Source of the DNA: Polyporus tsugae
Lineage: Eukaryota; Basidiomycota; Agaricomycetes; Polyporales; Polyporaceae
DNA length: 64,000 nucleotides
NCBI GenBank assembly: GCA_024305745.1
Contig: JAHRBS010000012.1
Location: 5,001 to 69,000 of the forward strand
Direction: 5' to 3'
Positions 12,397 through 23,800 of this stretch are shown piece by piece. The position numbers and the translations under genes are program-made. The notes under the pieces were generated by a model, which did not search any database, was not told the origin of the DNA, and saw nothing but the letters and a program-made list of their open reading frames with translations. Numbering within the stretch: position 1 is the stretch's first letter; the number at the start of each line of letters is the position of its first letter.

Positions 12397-13843
12397 ACTT
12401 GTTATTCTTCGCATATCGCTCTCGTTTGACTCGGACAACTGTACTATAGCATTCTGGATACGACGCACGGCTGAGATTGTTTGTTGGACTGTCGATAGGA
12501 CTGTATCTTCCCATATGTTTACCTTATCCATACCTCTTAATCTCAATCTGTGACCCCCCCTTCAACAGAACAGCACGGGTTGAATTGCGCGGTACAATAA
12601 ATGGATGTAGGGCTTACCTGCCTTGTCCATGACGGATTCCAAACCTTTTGACGAACAGGCCTGACCAGATCCCCTCCCGACCAGCTCATCTACATTCCTC
12701 TCCCCGACGAACTGTCGCGTCTATCAATCCTCAAGGCTGTGCTCACGCGGAATATCACAGGTGTGTGCTGCTGGCGCTGTGCACCCAGAAGAGCCCGTCC
12801 TGGACGGACACGGCTGCACGGGCACCCACACACCCCTCGCACGACACCTGTCCGTCCAGGACGGACGGCCACGCACCCATGCCTGTCTGGCCCATGTCCA
12901 GCCACGTGTGAAAGCAGCCGTTCGTGCGTGTTCAAGTTCTATGGGTCGTTGTTCAGCGTGCCACTTGTTATTAGCGCAACTTCTCGTTATCCAATAACTA
13001 TTACTTGCCGAATTTCATTATGACGAATCACACTCGCAATTGTACAGATGTAAATGGCAGCAGGTGACAGAGCAGTGGTATCCGTCCTGCACATGCAGTG
13101 TGGCAGGTGTCCGTCCAGGACGGACGGCTGGGGATCGGGGGACGCACGCGCAGTGCGGCAGGTGTCCGTCCAGGACGGACAGGACGGGTGCTCACACCCC
13201 AGTGGTATCCGTCCTGCACATGCAGTGTAGCAGGTGTCCGTCCAGGACGGACGGCCGAGGATGGTGGGACGCACATGCAGTGCGGCAGGTGTCCGTCCAG
13301 GACGGACAGGACGGGTGCTCACACCACAATGCTATACCGACTGGCATTACTATGTATTGCTTTGTTCTCATTCAATGCTGCTATTAAACATTGCATCAAT
13401 AGACGCATTAACATCAAGTCTTGACACCCTGTGTGTTATTATTGGTACACTGGTGTAGAGTGTATCTGCTCCGTCTTTATCTAGTAAAAAGTTGATGACT
13501 AACTCACTACTTCGCCATCAAGTTCTACGTCTACGTGGTGTTCACATAAGCAGCTCATTAGCTACAGCCACCTCAGGGCGTTAAGCTCCAGACAGATCAT
13601 CACATTATACACAATATTCGCCTAACACAAATCAATGTAACTCCCAACTTGTAACCCACAGGCCGTCCTACTAATCCTCACAAGCCAAGATAAGCTGTAG
13701 CAGTTTTTGCCTACTGGAAACAGCATCCATCATACCAAGGTTTCTTATTCACTTCGCGCTTGAAAGAAATAGCCCTCGACGGTCCACCACTGTCAAAGCT
13801 AGATTCCGGTAAGCAAACGCCTCTAGAAACAGACAACTTGGGC
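12397..13843. other. Intergenic stretch with palindrome-bearing repeats
   Basis: I see no gene. The stretch contains a near-copy palindrome at 12849, a decayed one at about 12794, and the 127-bp duplicated unit at 13,074-13,327 described separately. The rest is AT-richer unique sequence. Confidence 0.55.
13074..13327. repeat. 127-bp tandem duplication with four palindromes
   Basis: Two copies of a unit of about 127 bp, each holding two palindromes: 13108 and 13163 in the first, 13235 and 13290 in the second. The members of each pair are 55 bp apart. One of each pair is exact (13163, 13290) and the other ends in G instead of A. Confidence 0.85.
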
Positions 13844-14412
13844 TTACGGTGGGGTGCTTACGTCCCTCAGGCGAGTAGTGGGGCGAACGGGACTGTAAGC
13901 CCTTGCAAGACGCCAGGGAGAAGAGTCGACAATGCCCATAGGCTGAGCAGGAGGTGGAGCCTCGCTGAAGCGCACAGGAGGCAGAGGCTGAATAGGAGGG
14001 GGTGGTAATGGGCCTAGAGGAGGAGGGCGGCACGGAGGGAGCTAGCAAACCATATTCATCAGAGGGGTTGGCATCCTGACAAACATGTGGATCTGACCTT
14101 TTCAAGTGAGCGTATTCTAACCCCACGATGCTGTGTTGCATTGTAGTTGGCGAGTTCAATTTCGTCGTCAAGCTCCCGCCCAGATACCAAGCAATCGACC
14201 CCGAGGTTGTTGGTGAGAACAATGGAGCACTGCCCGGAGTCATTGGTGCCAGACTCCGTAGAAGTGAGACTCCCATCCTCTCCATGTTCGTCAGCATCCT
14301 CCGCAGAGAGCGGGTGAAGGCTCTGAGCATCCACGTCCCGCGGACGCACGGGGGGGCGGACAGTCTCGTCGGTACTGGTGCTGGTGCGTGACGCTACGGG
14401 GAGGGGGCGCAT
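13844..14412 (-). CDS. Small two-exon hypothetical protein, family copy 1 (170 aa)
   Basis: Exon 1 runs from 14412 to 14098 and exon 2 from 14041 to 13844, with a 56-nt intron starting GTCAGA. The function is unknown. The protein begins MRPLPVASRTSTSTDETVRP, has a middle segment containing IVLTNNL, and ends in a proline-rich tail (PPPLGPLPPPPIQPLPP). The same layout, intron position and start context are found in a paralogue at 32,288-32,974, which is why I regard both as real genes despite modest length. A TATA-like GGGATATTTAA lies upstream of the start, as it does in the other copy. No membrane segment or catalytic motif is visible. Confidence 0.6.
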
Positions 14413-15020
14413 CGTGACTCAATGCGGGGTCAGTGAGGTCGGGACTGGATTAAATATCCCGAAAGTGTGAGAGTCGTGCCTTCCTTACGGCAAGGGCTAG
14501 GACGACAAAGTAAGGCCGAAGTCCGGAAGCTGGCCTAGGGGGAAAATAGTTAGCCCACAAGCGAAGGTATGCGAAGCTACCGTTTACGGTAAGGTTCCAG
14601 CCAAACCACAGCCGAGGAAAGGTCGATGTCAGCCAGTTCTCGGACTTCGACCTTACGTCATTATATCACTGCCGCGGAGTGCGCATGACGGAGTAGAGGT
14701 TCGAGATATCCGTCGAAGCTATACTGCGGTTCTGGGACTAAGTCCAACAGGGCAGGCCTCTCCATTGAGGAAGAACATTGACTACGGTTCAATGTCAGCA
14801 CCTTCGTGCATGGTATCCGTACTTGAGGAATGTGTCGGCCACCACCGTCGTTCGCGCAGTGCCCGCAGACTCTTGCCCTATAAGTTGCTCATGACGCAAT
14901 GTGATAACGAAATTGAAGCCTTGACAGCGAAGTACACCCTTAGTTTGTTGTTAATATTCACTCCAACTGCTGAGGTTAAGCCCCGCACGCATATGTGGTG
15001 GACAGGGCCAGTGCAGCAGG
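14413..15020. other. Intergenic, promoter side of family copy 1
   Basis: I found nothing beyond the TATA-like box of the minus-strand gene and unique sequence. The first few hundred bases share scattered matches (TTACGGCA and neighbours) with the region upstream of the paralogue near 33,050, suggesting a duplicated promoter. Confidence 0.4.
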
Positions 15021-15573
15021 TGTCCGTCCAGGACGGACAGGTCGGATGTAAGGCCCTATGCAAACTGGCCTGTAGAGTTATCATTCGACGCTACTATTAA
15101 GTGGTGGATTAATGAATGCATCAATGCCTTTACCTGGCCGAGTTATTAGCACACCAGTGCGCATTTATTGGGTTCTACTGGTGTTAGTTAATGATTAATA
15201 AAGAGGTGAGTGCGATGCTATGGCATTAACGGACGCCAGTCATTAGTTCACGATCAGTGGTGGGAGCACAGTCAGGCGCCACGCTAGTGGTGTCCGTCCA
15301 GGACGGACACCTCTAGCATGGCGCCCGACCGTGTTCCCACCACTGACCGTGAACTTACCACTGGCTTCCGTTAATGCCTTAGAGTAGTGTCGCATTCACC
15401 TTTTATTAATCATTAGCTAACACCAGTAGAACCCAATAAATGCGCACTGGTGTGCTAATAACTCGGCCAGGTAAAGGCATTGATGCATTCATTAATCCAC
15501 CACTTAATAGTAGCGTCGAATGATAACCTTGCAGGCCAGTCTGCATAGGGCCTTACATCCGACCTGTCCGTCC
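15021..15573. repeat. Foldback centred on the 19-bp palindrome
   Basis: An inverted repeat with arms of about 270 bp is centred exactly on the palindrome at 15291-15309. The left end carries a full palindrome (15021-15039). The right end carries only half of one (15565-15573), where the next, larger palindrome begins. Arms match closely, for example the TTATTAGCACACCAGTGC block present on both sides in opposite orientation. Confidence 0.9.
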
Positions 15574-15809
15574 ACTTCATGCACTAGTCATCTCCAAGAC
15601 AGGCCATGACATTATGTTACAAAACAATATGCGATATGACAACGTATCAACCAACTCCATGCGCAAAATACAGACACCCCCGCCAAACATCGCTGTCGCC
15701 GACCCAACCATCACGCGTGCACCCTCCTCCCGCCTTCTCCGTCCTCTTCGCCTGCTTTCTCGCCCACTGGAGGGTATCGAGGACGGCCGCCGGAGGACGA
15801 CATCAACGC

Positions 15810-16430
15810 TCACGGCGCGGCTGTCGAGCCCCAGAACACACCGTGCGTGACAACGGTGGTCACTGCAGAGAAACAGTTAGCAACTCTACACCGCGAATAG
15901 ATCGGGTAATACGCACGCTCGCGGAGACTGGTAACGTCTTGTTTGAGGTACACCAACAGTTGCACCCTCGCGTCCACGACCTCCGCATCCGCCATTTGCA
16001 GCGCGAACTCTGCCCCGTTGGTCACCTCCTGGGCATACTGAGCTGCGGCTTTCTCGGCCTTCCTGCGTGCTTGCAAGTACGAGTGCATCGCGTTGCTGAA
16101 GTTGTCTTGCGCCGTGTTCATCTGCCTCACCCGCGTAATGATGGAGTATTCTTCACCAAACTCCCTCAGCGCCCGACTGCTAGGCCGCTCGTGATACGGC
16201 AGGCTGGCGAGGTGGCTGTACAGCGTGCTGAACTCGCTATCCACATTCACCAACGGAGGCAGCGCGCGCACTAGCATTAGGAATGCTGACATCGCATACG
16301 ACGCGCTGAACCTAACAGGCTGCGGCCTCGGGCCTGGGATGGGGGTCGATGGTGGGGATAGGTTACTGGTGACAATGCGGCCGACGAAGGCCTTGAGCTC
16401 ATAGGACACAAACTGGTCGACAGAGTTCAT
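15810..16430 (-). CDS. Duplicated small helical protein, left copy (188 aa)
   Basis: Exon 1 runs from 16430 to 15917, followed by a 54-nt intron, and exon 2 from 15862 to 15810. I chose the ATG at 16430 because it lies 57 bp behind a TATAAA box and because the two copies become different exactly there. An upstream in-frame ATG used by the other copy is ACG here. I do not recognise the family. The first 46 residues are variable, followed by a block of about 60 residues nearly identical between copies (MSAFLMLVRALPPLVNVDSE and onward), then a charged helical region likely to form a coiled coil (residues about 100-165), and a short conserved tail ending in STAAP. No signal peptide, membrane segment or DNA-binding motif is visible. 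Confidence 0.6.
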   Translation of the reverse strand: MNSVDQFVSYELKAFVGRIVTSNLSPPSTPIPGPRPQPVRFSASYAMSAFLMLVRALPPLVNVDSEFSTLYSHLASLPYHERPSSRALREFGEEYSIITRVRQMNTAQDNFSNAMHSYLQARRKAEKAAAQYAQEVTNGAEFALQMADAEVVDARVQLLVYLKQDVTSLRERAYYPIYSRCRVANCFSAVTTVVTHGVFWGSTAAP

Positions 16431-16481
16431 AGCGGTGAGAATGACAGTGATGCGATGGCTGCTCTCCCAACTTGCGGTCCC

Positions 16482-16487
16482 TTTATA
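16482..16487 (-). promoter_or_regulatory. TATA box of the left palindrome gene
   Basis: TATAAA on the minus strand, inside GAATATAAAGGGACC, lies 57 bp upstream of the ATG at 16430. The same box stands at the same distance in the other arm. Confidence 0.55.
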
Positions 16488-17122
16488 TTCATCGCCAGGC
16501 GGGCTCATCCATGCGGCCAGCACCTCCACGGCCTTCCTTTTCACTTCACCGTCCGTCCCATAAGTCCTCCCTTCTTGCCGGGGTCTCCATCAACACTCCT
16601 TAGTACATTCAAGTCCATCAGGTTCATTCTATACATAGACAGTCATGTTCCTCGGTACCGCGGAACATCCCTTCCCTTCCTTCCTTCTACAACAGAACAC
16701 GTAATTCCTATATCAGGCCACTTCGTGTCCGCTTCAGAAGCCAATGTGGGCGTGAACCTACTATATTGTTAATTGACAGAATATGACGTCCTCCCACACT
16801 GTGCTATATGTTTTCTACTCTTTGTGTTTCACCTACACATATGTTCTCACTCAATTGTAAATGGGATTGAACTCCTGTGAGAAGTGTGTGACGAGACGGT
16901 TGTCGAAGTCCTCACCAGCCGAGTGAGTGTCTCTAGCAGCAGTCCTCCAAACCTATTCTCGGTTCTACCATCAGTGAAGTTTGTACTCGCAACTGGTGCA
17001 CATTTATTGTGTTCTACCCGTCTTAGCCAACAATTAAAGAGGTGAATGCGACGCTACTTTACGGCATTAAAGGAAGCTGATTGTAAGACTAAGGGCAGTA
17101 TGGTCAGGCGTCATGACAGCGG

Positions 17123-17141
17123 TGTCCGTCCGGGACGGACA
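17123..17141. repeat. Exact 19-bp palindrome in the palindrome centre
   Basis: TGTCCGTCCGGGACGGACA lies in the spacer between the two arms of the 3-kb palindrome, about 50 bp from its axis. Its flanks resemble the flanks of the foldback at 15,021-15,573 (TTAAAGAGGTGAATGCGACG and similar), so a related smaller foldback seems to have seeded the centre. Confidence 0.85.
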
Positions 17142-17740
17142 CTCTGCACGGGTTGGGACCAAGTGCGGTACTCGCTGAGCCGCCAAAACAGCAAACGTCT
17201 CCAACTGACGTACTGCCACTAATAGATACTGTCCCTTGCGAGTGCAAACTTCACTGATGGTAGAACCGAGAATAGGTTTGGAGGACTGCTGCTAGAGACA
17301 CTCACTCGGCTGGTGAGGACTTCGACAACCGTCTCGTCACACACTTCTCACAGGAGTTCAATCCCATTTACAATTGAGTGAGAACATATGTGTAGGTGAA
17401 ACACAAAGAGTAGAAAACATATAGCACAGTGTGGGAGGACGTCATATTCTGTCAATTAACAATATAGTAGGTTCACGCCCACATTGGCTTCTGAAGCGGA
17501 CACGAAGTGGCCTGATATAGGAATTACGTGTTCTGTTGTAGAAGGAAGGAAGGGAAGGGATGTTCCGCGGTACCGAGGAACATGACTGTCTATGTATAGA
17601 ATGAACCTGATGGACTTGAATGTACTAAGGAGTGTTGATGGAGACCCCGGCAAGAAGGGAGGACTTATGGGATGGACGGTGAAGTGAAAAGGAAGGCCGT
17701 GGAGGTGCTGGCCGCATGGATGAGCCCGCCTGGCGATGAA

Positions 17741-17746
17741 TATAAA
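17741..17746 (+). promoter_or_regulatory. TATA box of the right palindrome gene
   Basis: TATAAA lies 57 bp upstream of the ATG at 17798, mirroring the left arm. Confidence 0.55.
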
Positions 17747-17797
17747 GGGACCGCAAGTTGGGAGAGCAGCCATCGCATCACTGTCATTCTCACCGCT

Positions 17798-18426
17798 ATG
17801 AGCTTCATCGACGACTTTGTGCACCAGGAGGTCATCAACTACGTCACCCGGACTGTCTCCCGCCACCCATCCACACTTACACAATCGACCCCCATCACAG
17901 GCGCGACGCTGCAGCCTGCTAGTTTGAACGCGTCGTACACGATGTCGGCGTTCCTAATGCTAGTGCGCGCGCTGCCTCCGTTGGTGAATGTGGATAGCGA
18001 GTTCAGCACGCTGTACAGCCACCTCGCCAGCCTGCCGTATCACGAGCGGCCTGGCCTTCGGGATCTGCGGGAGTTTGGTGAGGAATACTCCATCATTACG
18101 CGGGTCAGGCGGATGAAGGCGACGCAAGACAACTTCTGCGCAGCGATGCACACGTACTTGCAAGCACGCGGAAAGGCCGAGGAAGCCGCCGCTGAGTACG
18201 CCGAGGAGATGAACCAGAGGACGGAGGGCAAGCTGCACATGGCGGATGCGGAGGTCACGGAGGCGAAGGCGCGTCTTTTGGCGCACCTCAAAGAAGACAT
18301 CACGAGTCGCAACGAGTGTGAGTATCAACCCGATCTGTTCGCGGTATAGAGTTACTAACTGTTTTCTCTGCAGTGACCACTGTTGTCAGGCACGGTGTCT
18401 ACTGGGACACAGCAGCGGCACCGTGA
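17798..18426 (+). CDS. Duplicated small helical protein, right copy (190 aa)
   Basis: Exon 1 is 17798-18317, the intron is 56 nt (GTGAGT to CTGCAG, with CTAAC branch site), and exon 2 is 18374-18426. The reading frame could extend upstream to an ATG at 17672, but that ATG is absent from the left copy and would put the TATA box inside the gene, so I prefer 17798. The protein is colinear with the left copy. The first 46 residues are largely different (MSFIDDFVHQEVINYV here), the MSAFLMLVRALPPLVNVDSE block is identical, and the helical charged region differs at many positions. The ending TAAAP matches the STAAP ending of the other copy. Function unknown. Confidence 0.6.
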
Positions 18427-18589
18427 GCGCCGATGTCTTGGGTGAGAAAGTAGGACGGTGTCTGTACTGCGTGTATTGCTTAATATGTTGTCGCATTGCA
18501 TATTGTAACTCAATGTCATGGCCTGTCTTGGTCTAGGAGATGGACTTAGTCAATGAAGTGGACGGACAGCTCAGATGCTTGTCCTGCCT

Positions 18590-18990
18590 CCCGCTGCAAA
18601 CTGGCTTGCAAGGTTATTATATCAGTATTGCTTCGTTCAATGCCACTATTAAGTGGTCAATTGATCAATGCATCAATGTCTTTACCCCGCCGTGTTATTA
18701 GCATACGGGACAGTATTCATTAGTAGCAGTATATCAGCTAAGTACTGCACTTGGTCGCACCCCATGCACAGTGTGTCCGTGCAGGATGGAGACCTATGGC
18801 CCGACGCCTGACCGCACACGCACTACCGATGGGCAGAACAACAAGATATGGGCACTAGTCTACCAATAATTCAGCCGAATAAAGACTTAAAGATCAGTTA
18901 ATGTTAATGCATCAATGCACCGCATAATAGGGGCATTGAACGAAGCAAAAGAGATAGGTGCTTTGTAATGACCATGCAGGCCAGTTGGCA
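18590..18990. repeat. Decayed foldback centred on a degenerate palindrome
   Basis: Sequences resembling the left arm of the 15,021 foldback (TGCAAACTGGC, AATGCATCAATG) occur on the left and, reversed, on the right, around a degenerate centre at 18774-18792 (TGTCCGTGCAGGATGGAGA). It is an older, diverged member of the same foldback class. Confidence 0.7.
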
Positions 18991-19574
18991 CATCATTGCA
19001 ATATGAGCCAGGTCTAACACCGGACCTGTCCGTCCTGGACGGACACCTGCGGGACTGCCCTTGCCCCACCACATGTGCGTGGTCCTATACTCGGCTGTCC
19101 GTCCAGGACGGATACCCCTGCTCTGCCCCCTGCTCTCCTTTATTCTCAATAGTGGCATTGAACGAAGCAAAAGGGATAAGTACTATGTAATGACCATGCA
19201 GGTTGGCACATCATTGCAATATGAGCCAGGTCTAACACCGGACCTGTCCGTCCTGGACGGACACCTGCGGGACTGCCCTTGCCCCACCACATGTGCGTGG
19301 TCCTATACTCGGCTGTCCGTCCAGGACGGATACCCCTGCTCTGCCCCCTGCTCTCCTTTATTCTCAATAGTGGCATTGAACGAAGCAAAAGGGATAAGTA
19401 CTATGTAATGACCATGCAGGTTGGCACATCATTGCAATATGAGCCAGGTCTAACACCGGACCTGTCCGTCCTGGACGGACACCTGCGGGACTGCCCTTGC
19501 CCCACCACATGTGCGTGGTCCTATACTCAGCTGTCCGTCCAGGACGGATACCCCTGCTCTGCCCCCTGCTCTCC
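18985..19574. repeat. 218-bp tandem repeat, 2.7 copies
   Basis: Units start at 18985, 19203 and 19421; the third is truncated near 19574. Each unit has an exact T-centred palindrome (19027, 19245, 19463) and, 69 bp further on, an A-centred one with one change (19096, 19314, 19532). Units are nearly identical, so the amplification is recent. Confidence 0.95.
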
Positions 19575-20898
19575 TCTATCTTCCCACCCTTATCCTCTTT
19601 ATATCCTCCTTGCTCACTCCATCAATGTGGATGTAAGTCCACTTACCACTCCGATTCTCAGTTGCTAATACCGGACTCCTTACTCCCTTATCACATCCGA
19701 CTTACTGTTCTCTTTGTACGGTGCTGGCGCTAATGGTCCCTCGCTTAGGAGCCAAGCGCTTAGCGCTGGCTAGGCAGGCGCTTAGTGCGGTTTAGCCGGT
19801 CGCTTAGGAGGGCTAAACCCTACCCTAGGGGTTATTTCATCCCTAGGGATAGAGGGCTGAGATGTTCCCATAACCCATGCTTGACGTGCTTGGTGACTGC
19901 ATACCTACTCTAGTGTAACTGGTTATAGTATGATAGTCTATAGAGAAATTTATACCTTTGGCTGCAACGTTCTCATTCAGTGTGCCGCACCAATACGTGC
20001 AACCTCAATGCTAATTGGAAGATAATCCATGACCTAATGTGCGCCTATGGCCCTAATTATAATTGGACCTAGTCCTTTAGACTAACGAACTAGAGGCTCT
20101 CATTACATGTATTTATACCTAAGAGGGGGGGTGTTTTCCCTGATGGATGAAGACTACATATTATGATCATGAGTGTAGAATGGCATAGAATGACGATTCG
20201 CTGGGTGAACCAATGTGTAAGATATCAGTGGGTGAGACTGCTGGTATTAATGATGAAGGAGCGCCATTGGTAGCATAAGTGACTGTCGAAAAGAGGCAGG
20301 ACAGAGGCCATTGGTAACGACTGAGAATGATCGAAGCATCTGAATAACGTCTACTAGGTTGGATAAAGGGCACGTAGCAGAAGTTTGGGATACAAGACGA
20401 AAGTACAGGACAAGAATCGTCGGCGATCAGAAAGAACTGGTTTGACCTGAGGTAACAATGGAGCGAATGCAGCAGACGTGGATGGGTAAAAGCCGTCAGA
20501 GACATAACCCATAGGGCAGGTCTACATGAGGACATGAGGGGCAGATGCGTATCAGTATATAACTCCTGTTAGCGCAACGGAATAAGACACAGGTCTGGAT
20601 GGATCGATGGTGTTTGTATTAGTGCGAGACGAATAAGAACAAGATTATCTGCGCGGAAGAGGACGAGCGGCATCCGCGCAGATCAGGAGGTGTAGAGAGA
20701 GATTGATGAATATATTATCAGTGTGACAGCCAAGGTCAATGAGCGGGATACGTTGAAGTGGAACGCGGTGAGAATTACGCAAGAGTAATGTAGACACGTA
20801 GAACAGAGATGAAAAATGCGCGGAGCACAGATACGCTAGTCCGCGCGATGTATAGTAGATATGCTAGAGGTTTGTACTGCGTATCATGATGTCTGATT
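19575..20898. other. Gene-free stretch with repeat remnants
   Basis: No gene is supported. There is a cluster of AAGCGCTTAG-like short repeats at 19,735-19,810, a CCCTA-rich stretch at 19,811-19,830, and a 36-bp segment (19,839-19,874) also found beside the hammerhead ribozyme at 33.8 kb. Palindromes of the 19-bp family stop just before this stretch. Confidence 0.5.
19839..19874. repeat. 36-bp repeat shared with 33,787
   Basis: This segment, starting ATCCCTAGGGATAGAGGG, is identical to 33,787-33,822, with no similarity on either side. At the second site it lies 18 bp upstream of a hammerhead ribozyme; here no ribozyme follows. Confidence 0.85.
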
Positions 20899-23800
20899 TC
20901 AGTACGTTGAACGGCCGCGACGCGGTACACGGTCATCGAGAGTGGACGTGCTGCTGCAGGCTGTGCGCTTCTGACGGAGCGCCTCTGACAAGTCCGGGAA
21001 CTGTCCCTGGTTAACGAGGAAGCAGATACCGCTCTCGCCAAATATTTTGGTGCAGAGCGTGTACGCTCCATCCCCACGCGTGGACATTGCGTGAGCAAGT
21101 TCACGGTACCAGGCCTTGAGATCGTCTTGGCTTCTGTGGAATAAGTGTCGACCCACCCGAGGGCCGTTTGTGAGTGCCGCGCCTTTGCCAACGCAAACAC
21201 CAAATCGGACGAGGTTGACCGACCCCAGTCCTTTGCTGCCTAGACAGAAGTCAGTACAGATACCAGAACTGTGCGCTCAGACATACTGTGCTTGTTCCCC
21301 CAGTCGCCAGAGAGCTCTGTCTTACCAGCTGCGAGTTGCTTTCGCAATGGGGACTCTTCATGAATCCAGGCTAGAAAGACGACACAGGCCTGTGTATAGC
21401 AAAGGCCTTTCTCAGTAAGGCCTTTGACGTTCGCCCTCTCTATCCAAGGTAGGGTGCGCACGATGTCGATAGAATGTTGAATATTGTGCAGACTGAGGGA
21501 GCGCAGCTCTACATTGACGGGATCGTCAGGGGACTTCTTGAGGTCGCCAGGCCAGAAAACGCGGGGAAGGATTTTCGAGAAGAGGAAACCGAGGATGTGA
21601 GCGAGTTGAACCTGCCAGGATTGAAACTGAAGGCTGAACTGCTCGTCCGCCCATGCATAAGTGTCGGGCACGAGTCCAGTGGTGTTGAGTGAAACACCTG
21701 TTGATGACACGCTCCAGTCGTCGGGGCGGCGCTGATGCTTCGCGACCATATGGAAATTGGCGATTTCGAACTCGACCGTGCTCCAAGGAGCACGAGAGTC
21801 GTTGTGGCGTTGGGTGTTGAGTGTGCGTGTCAGTGCGAGGCCCTGGCGCTGGGTCGTTGTCAAGCCTTGTTGTGACGCAGCTGTCCGAGGTAAGACAGCC
21901 CCGAGGGAAGTCCAACACTGAAGCGAAGGAGTGTGGTCTCTGCCCTTGGCGACTGGGATTACCTGGATAAGGGCGCTGTCCACCTCAGCGCGGAAGGCTG
22001 ACTTGATATCACCAATGCGTTCTGCTAGAGGCCGATCCCGTCCAAGCAATCGGTGAGCCTCAGTAATGACAGTCTGGGTGATGGCAGGACTGTTTCCATA
22101 GCGGTAGAAAGGGGACCTAATCTCGAGCTTCGAAGTCGCGGTGCCCATCTTGTAGAAACGATCGACAAAGTCAATGACTGTGATGCTGGGGGGGTTGGAA
22201 CGAGGGAGACCTTCGTCGAGTCTGTTGGGGGAAGAATGAACGATTCTTGCAAGCTTCTGCATAGGGTCCTCTTCGTCGTTGTCCCAGCCGAGCGGGTGTT
22301 TGAACTTCTTCCAGATGTGGAAGTTCGTTGCACGGGTCTCCATCCAGTCCATACTGTCTTGATAGTCGCCTGCCTCAATCTGAGCCCTGGCAGACTCGAG
22401 CTGCTGGGCAATAAAGGAGCGAACGTCGTTTACAAAGGACTCGACAGCCATCTTCGCAAGAAAACGGAGCTTGGTCTGGACAGGGTCGCGCATGTAGCTG
22501 GGATCTTTGCGACTTGATGCAGCGGCCAACTTGATACGACAGTAGGTGTGGAATGACTGCAAGCAATGATCGCTGTCAACCAGAGCGCGCAACTAAGCAA
22601 GGGAGTAAAGCGCACCTGGAAAAGATTATTGCCATATGACAAAACTAAAGCGCGCTCAGCGGCGTGAAATGGCTGTCCTGTCCGTGGGTCCACGGGCCAC
22701 GAACCAATGGGCAAGTCAGGGAAAACTCTCCCCTGGGACGTAACGAAACTGACAGCGGTAGGAGAGAACATGGGTAAGAAGCCATCCAGAAGAGCGCGAG
22801 TGAACCACAAAGGATTCCCAGCCGACTTTGATAGGACGCGTGCAGCACCAGTGTGGCAAAAGTTGATCCCGCGTTCGACAAGGGCGATAAGATCGACGTA
22901 ATGAGGCTCGATGCGCACAGTGAGCGGTACATCCCCATCGCTGAGGGGCGCTGCGCGGTCCCATGTGTCCATGCCAGCACGCAGAGGGCTGCGAATGCGA
23001 TTGTGCCAGAGAGAGCTGAGAAACGAGGTTAGAGGGTAGCTCGCCCAGAGGTAGATGTTTGGGAATATCTGGACGAGCGAATCAACAATCAAGAAAAGGG
23101 ATGGATCATCGTTCAACACTTACATCGGGTGCAAACATGACGGTTGAACGGCGCAAAGCAGTCTGCATGGCGGTGTTGGCGCAACCCTTGATCCAGGGCT
23201 CCAGAAAGGCGTTGTAAAAGTCTTCCCCATCTTGGTAGTCATCGTGGAAGCGGGCGGGATACACGACGAGATTGTTCTCGAGGCGAAGGAAGGAATGTTC
23301 AGCATTGATTATCTGTGTCTCGAGGCGTTCGTGCGGCAACGATTTGTTGACGACATCGAAGAGTTTCCTAGCCTTCTGGCGGTCTGCGTCGGAGGTTGCC
23401 CAAGCTGCGCCAGCAGCCGCCGTAAGCATGCCCTGCTGAGCGATGTGGAAGCGAGCCTTCTCGCGGGTGTGATGGGCGAGAGTATTGTAGCATTGCGACG
23501 ATTGAGCCTGGATGCAGGGGAGGACCGACGGGCCTTGGGAAAAGGTTTTGTTGAGGGAACGGAGGACGGGGTACAAGGGTGCTGGGATATCGTCTGCCTG
23601 CCATTGTCCCCAGCTCTGCGAAAAGAAATGGAAGTAGGGAGTGATGCTGACTGAACGCTTCCGGCGAATATGTGCGTCGACGTCCTCGAACTCTGAGTCG
23701 TCACCGCCGTAAACACTGTCGTCGTCGTCCTCCGGAATATCGAGTTCGGAGGAAAAGAGAAACTGGCGGACGCTGCTGAGATCTTGGAGCATCCCGAGCC

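Larger units (their letters stand above)
15565..18568. repeat. About 3-kb palindrome bearing two divergent gene copies
   Basis: The left arm (15,565 to about 16,997) reappears as its reverse complement at about 17,237-18,568. Each outer end starts with half of the 19-bp motif followed by CACTTCAT (15,565 and, reversed, 18,568). The inner 440 bp (16,555-16,997 against 17,237-17,680) are essentially identical, as is the sequence from there to each ATG. The coding parts are mosaics of identical and strongly diverged blocks. The spacer of about 240 bp holds an exact palindrome with G centre at 17123-17141. Confidence 0.9.

Noticed and set aside
15810..18426. Divergent homeodomain mating-type pair
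   Set aside because: Orientation and variable N-termini recall HD1/HD2, but neither protein has a homeodomain and both are copies of one gene.
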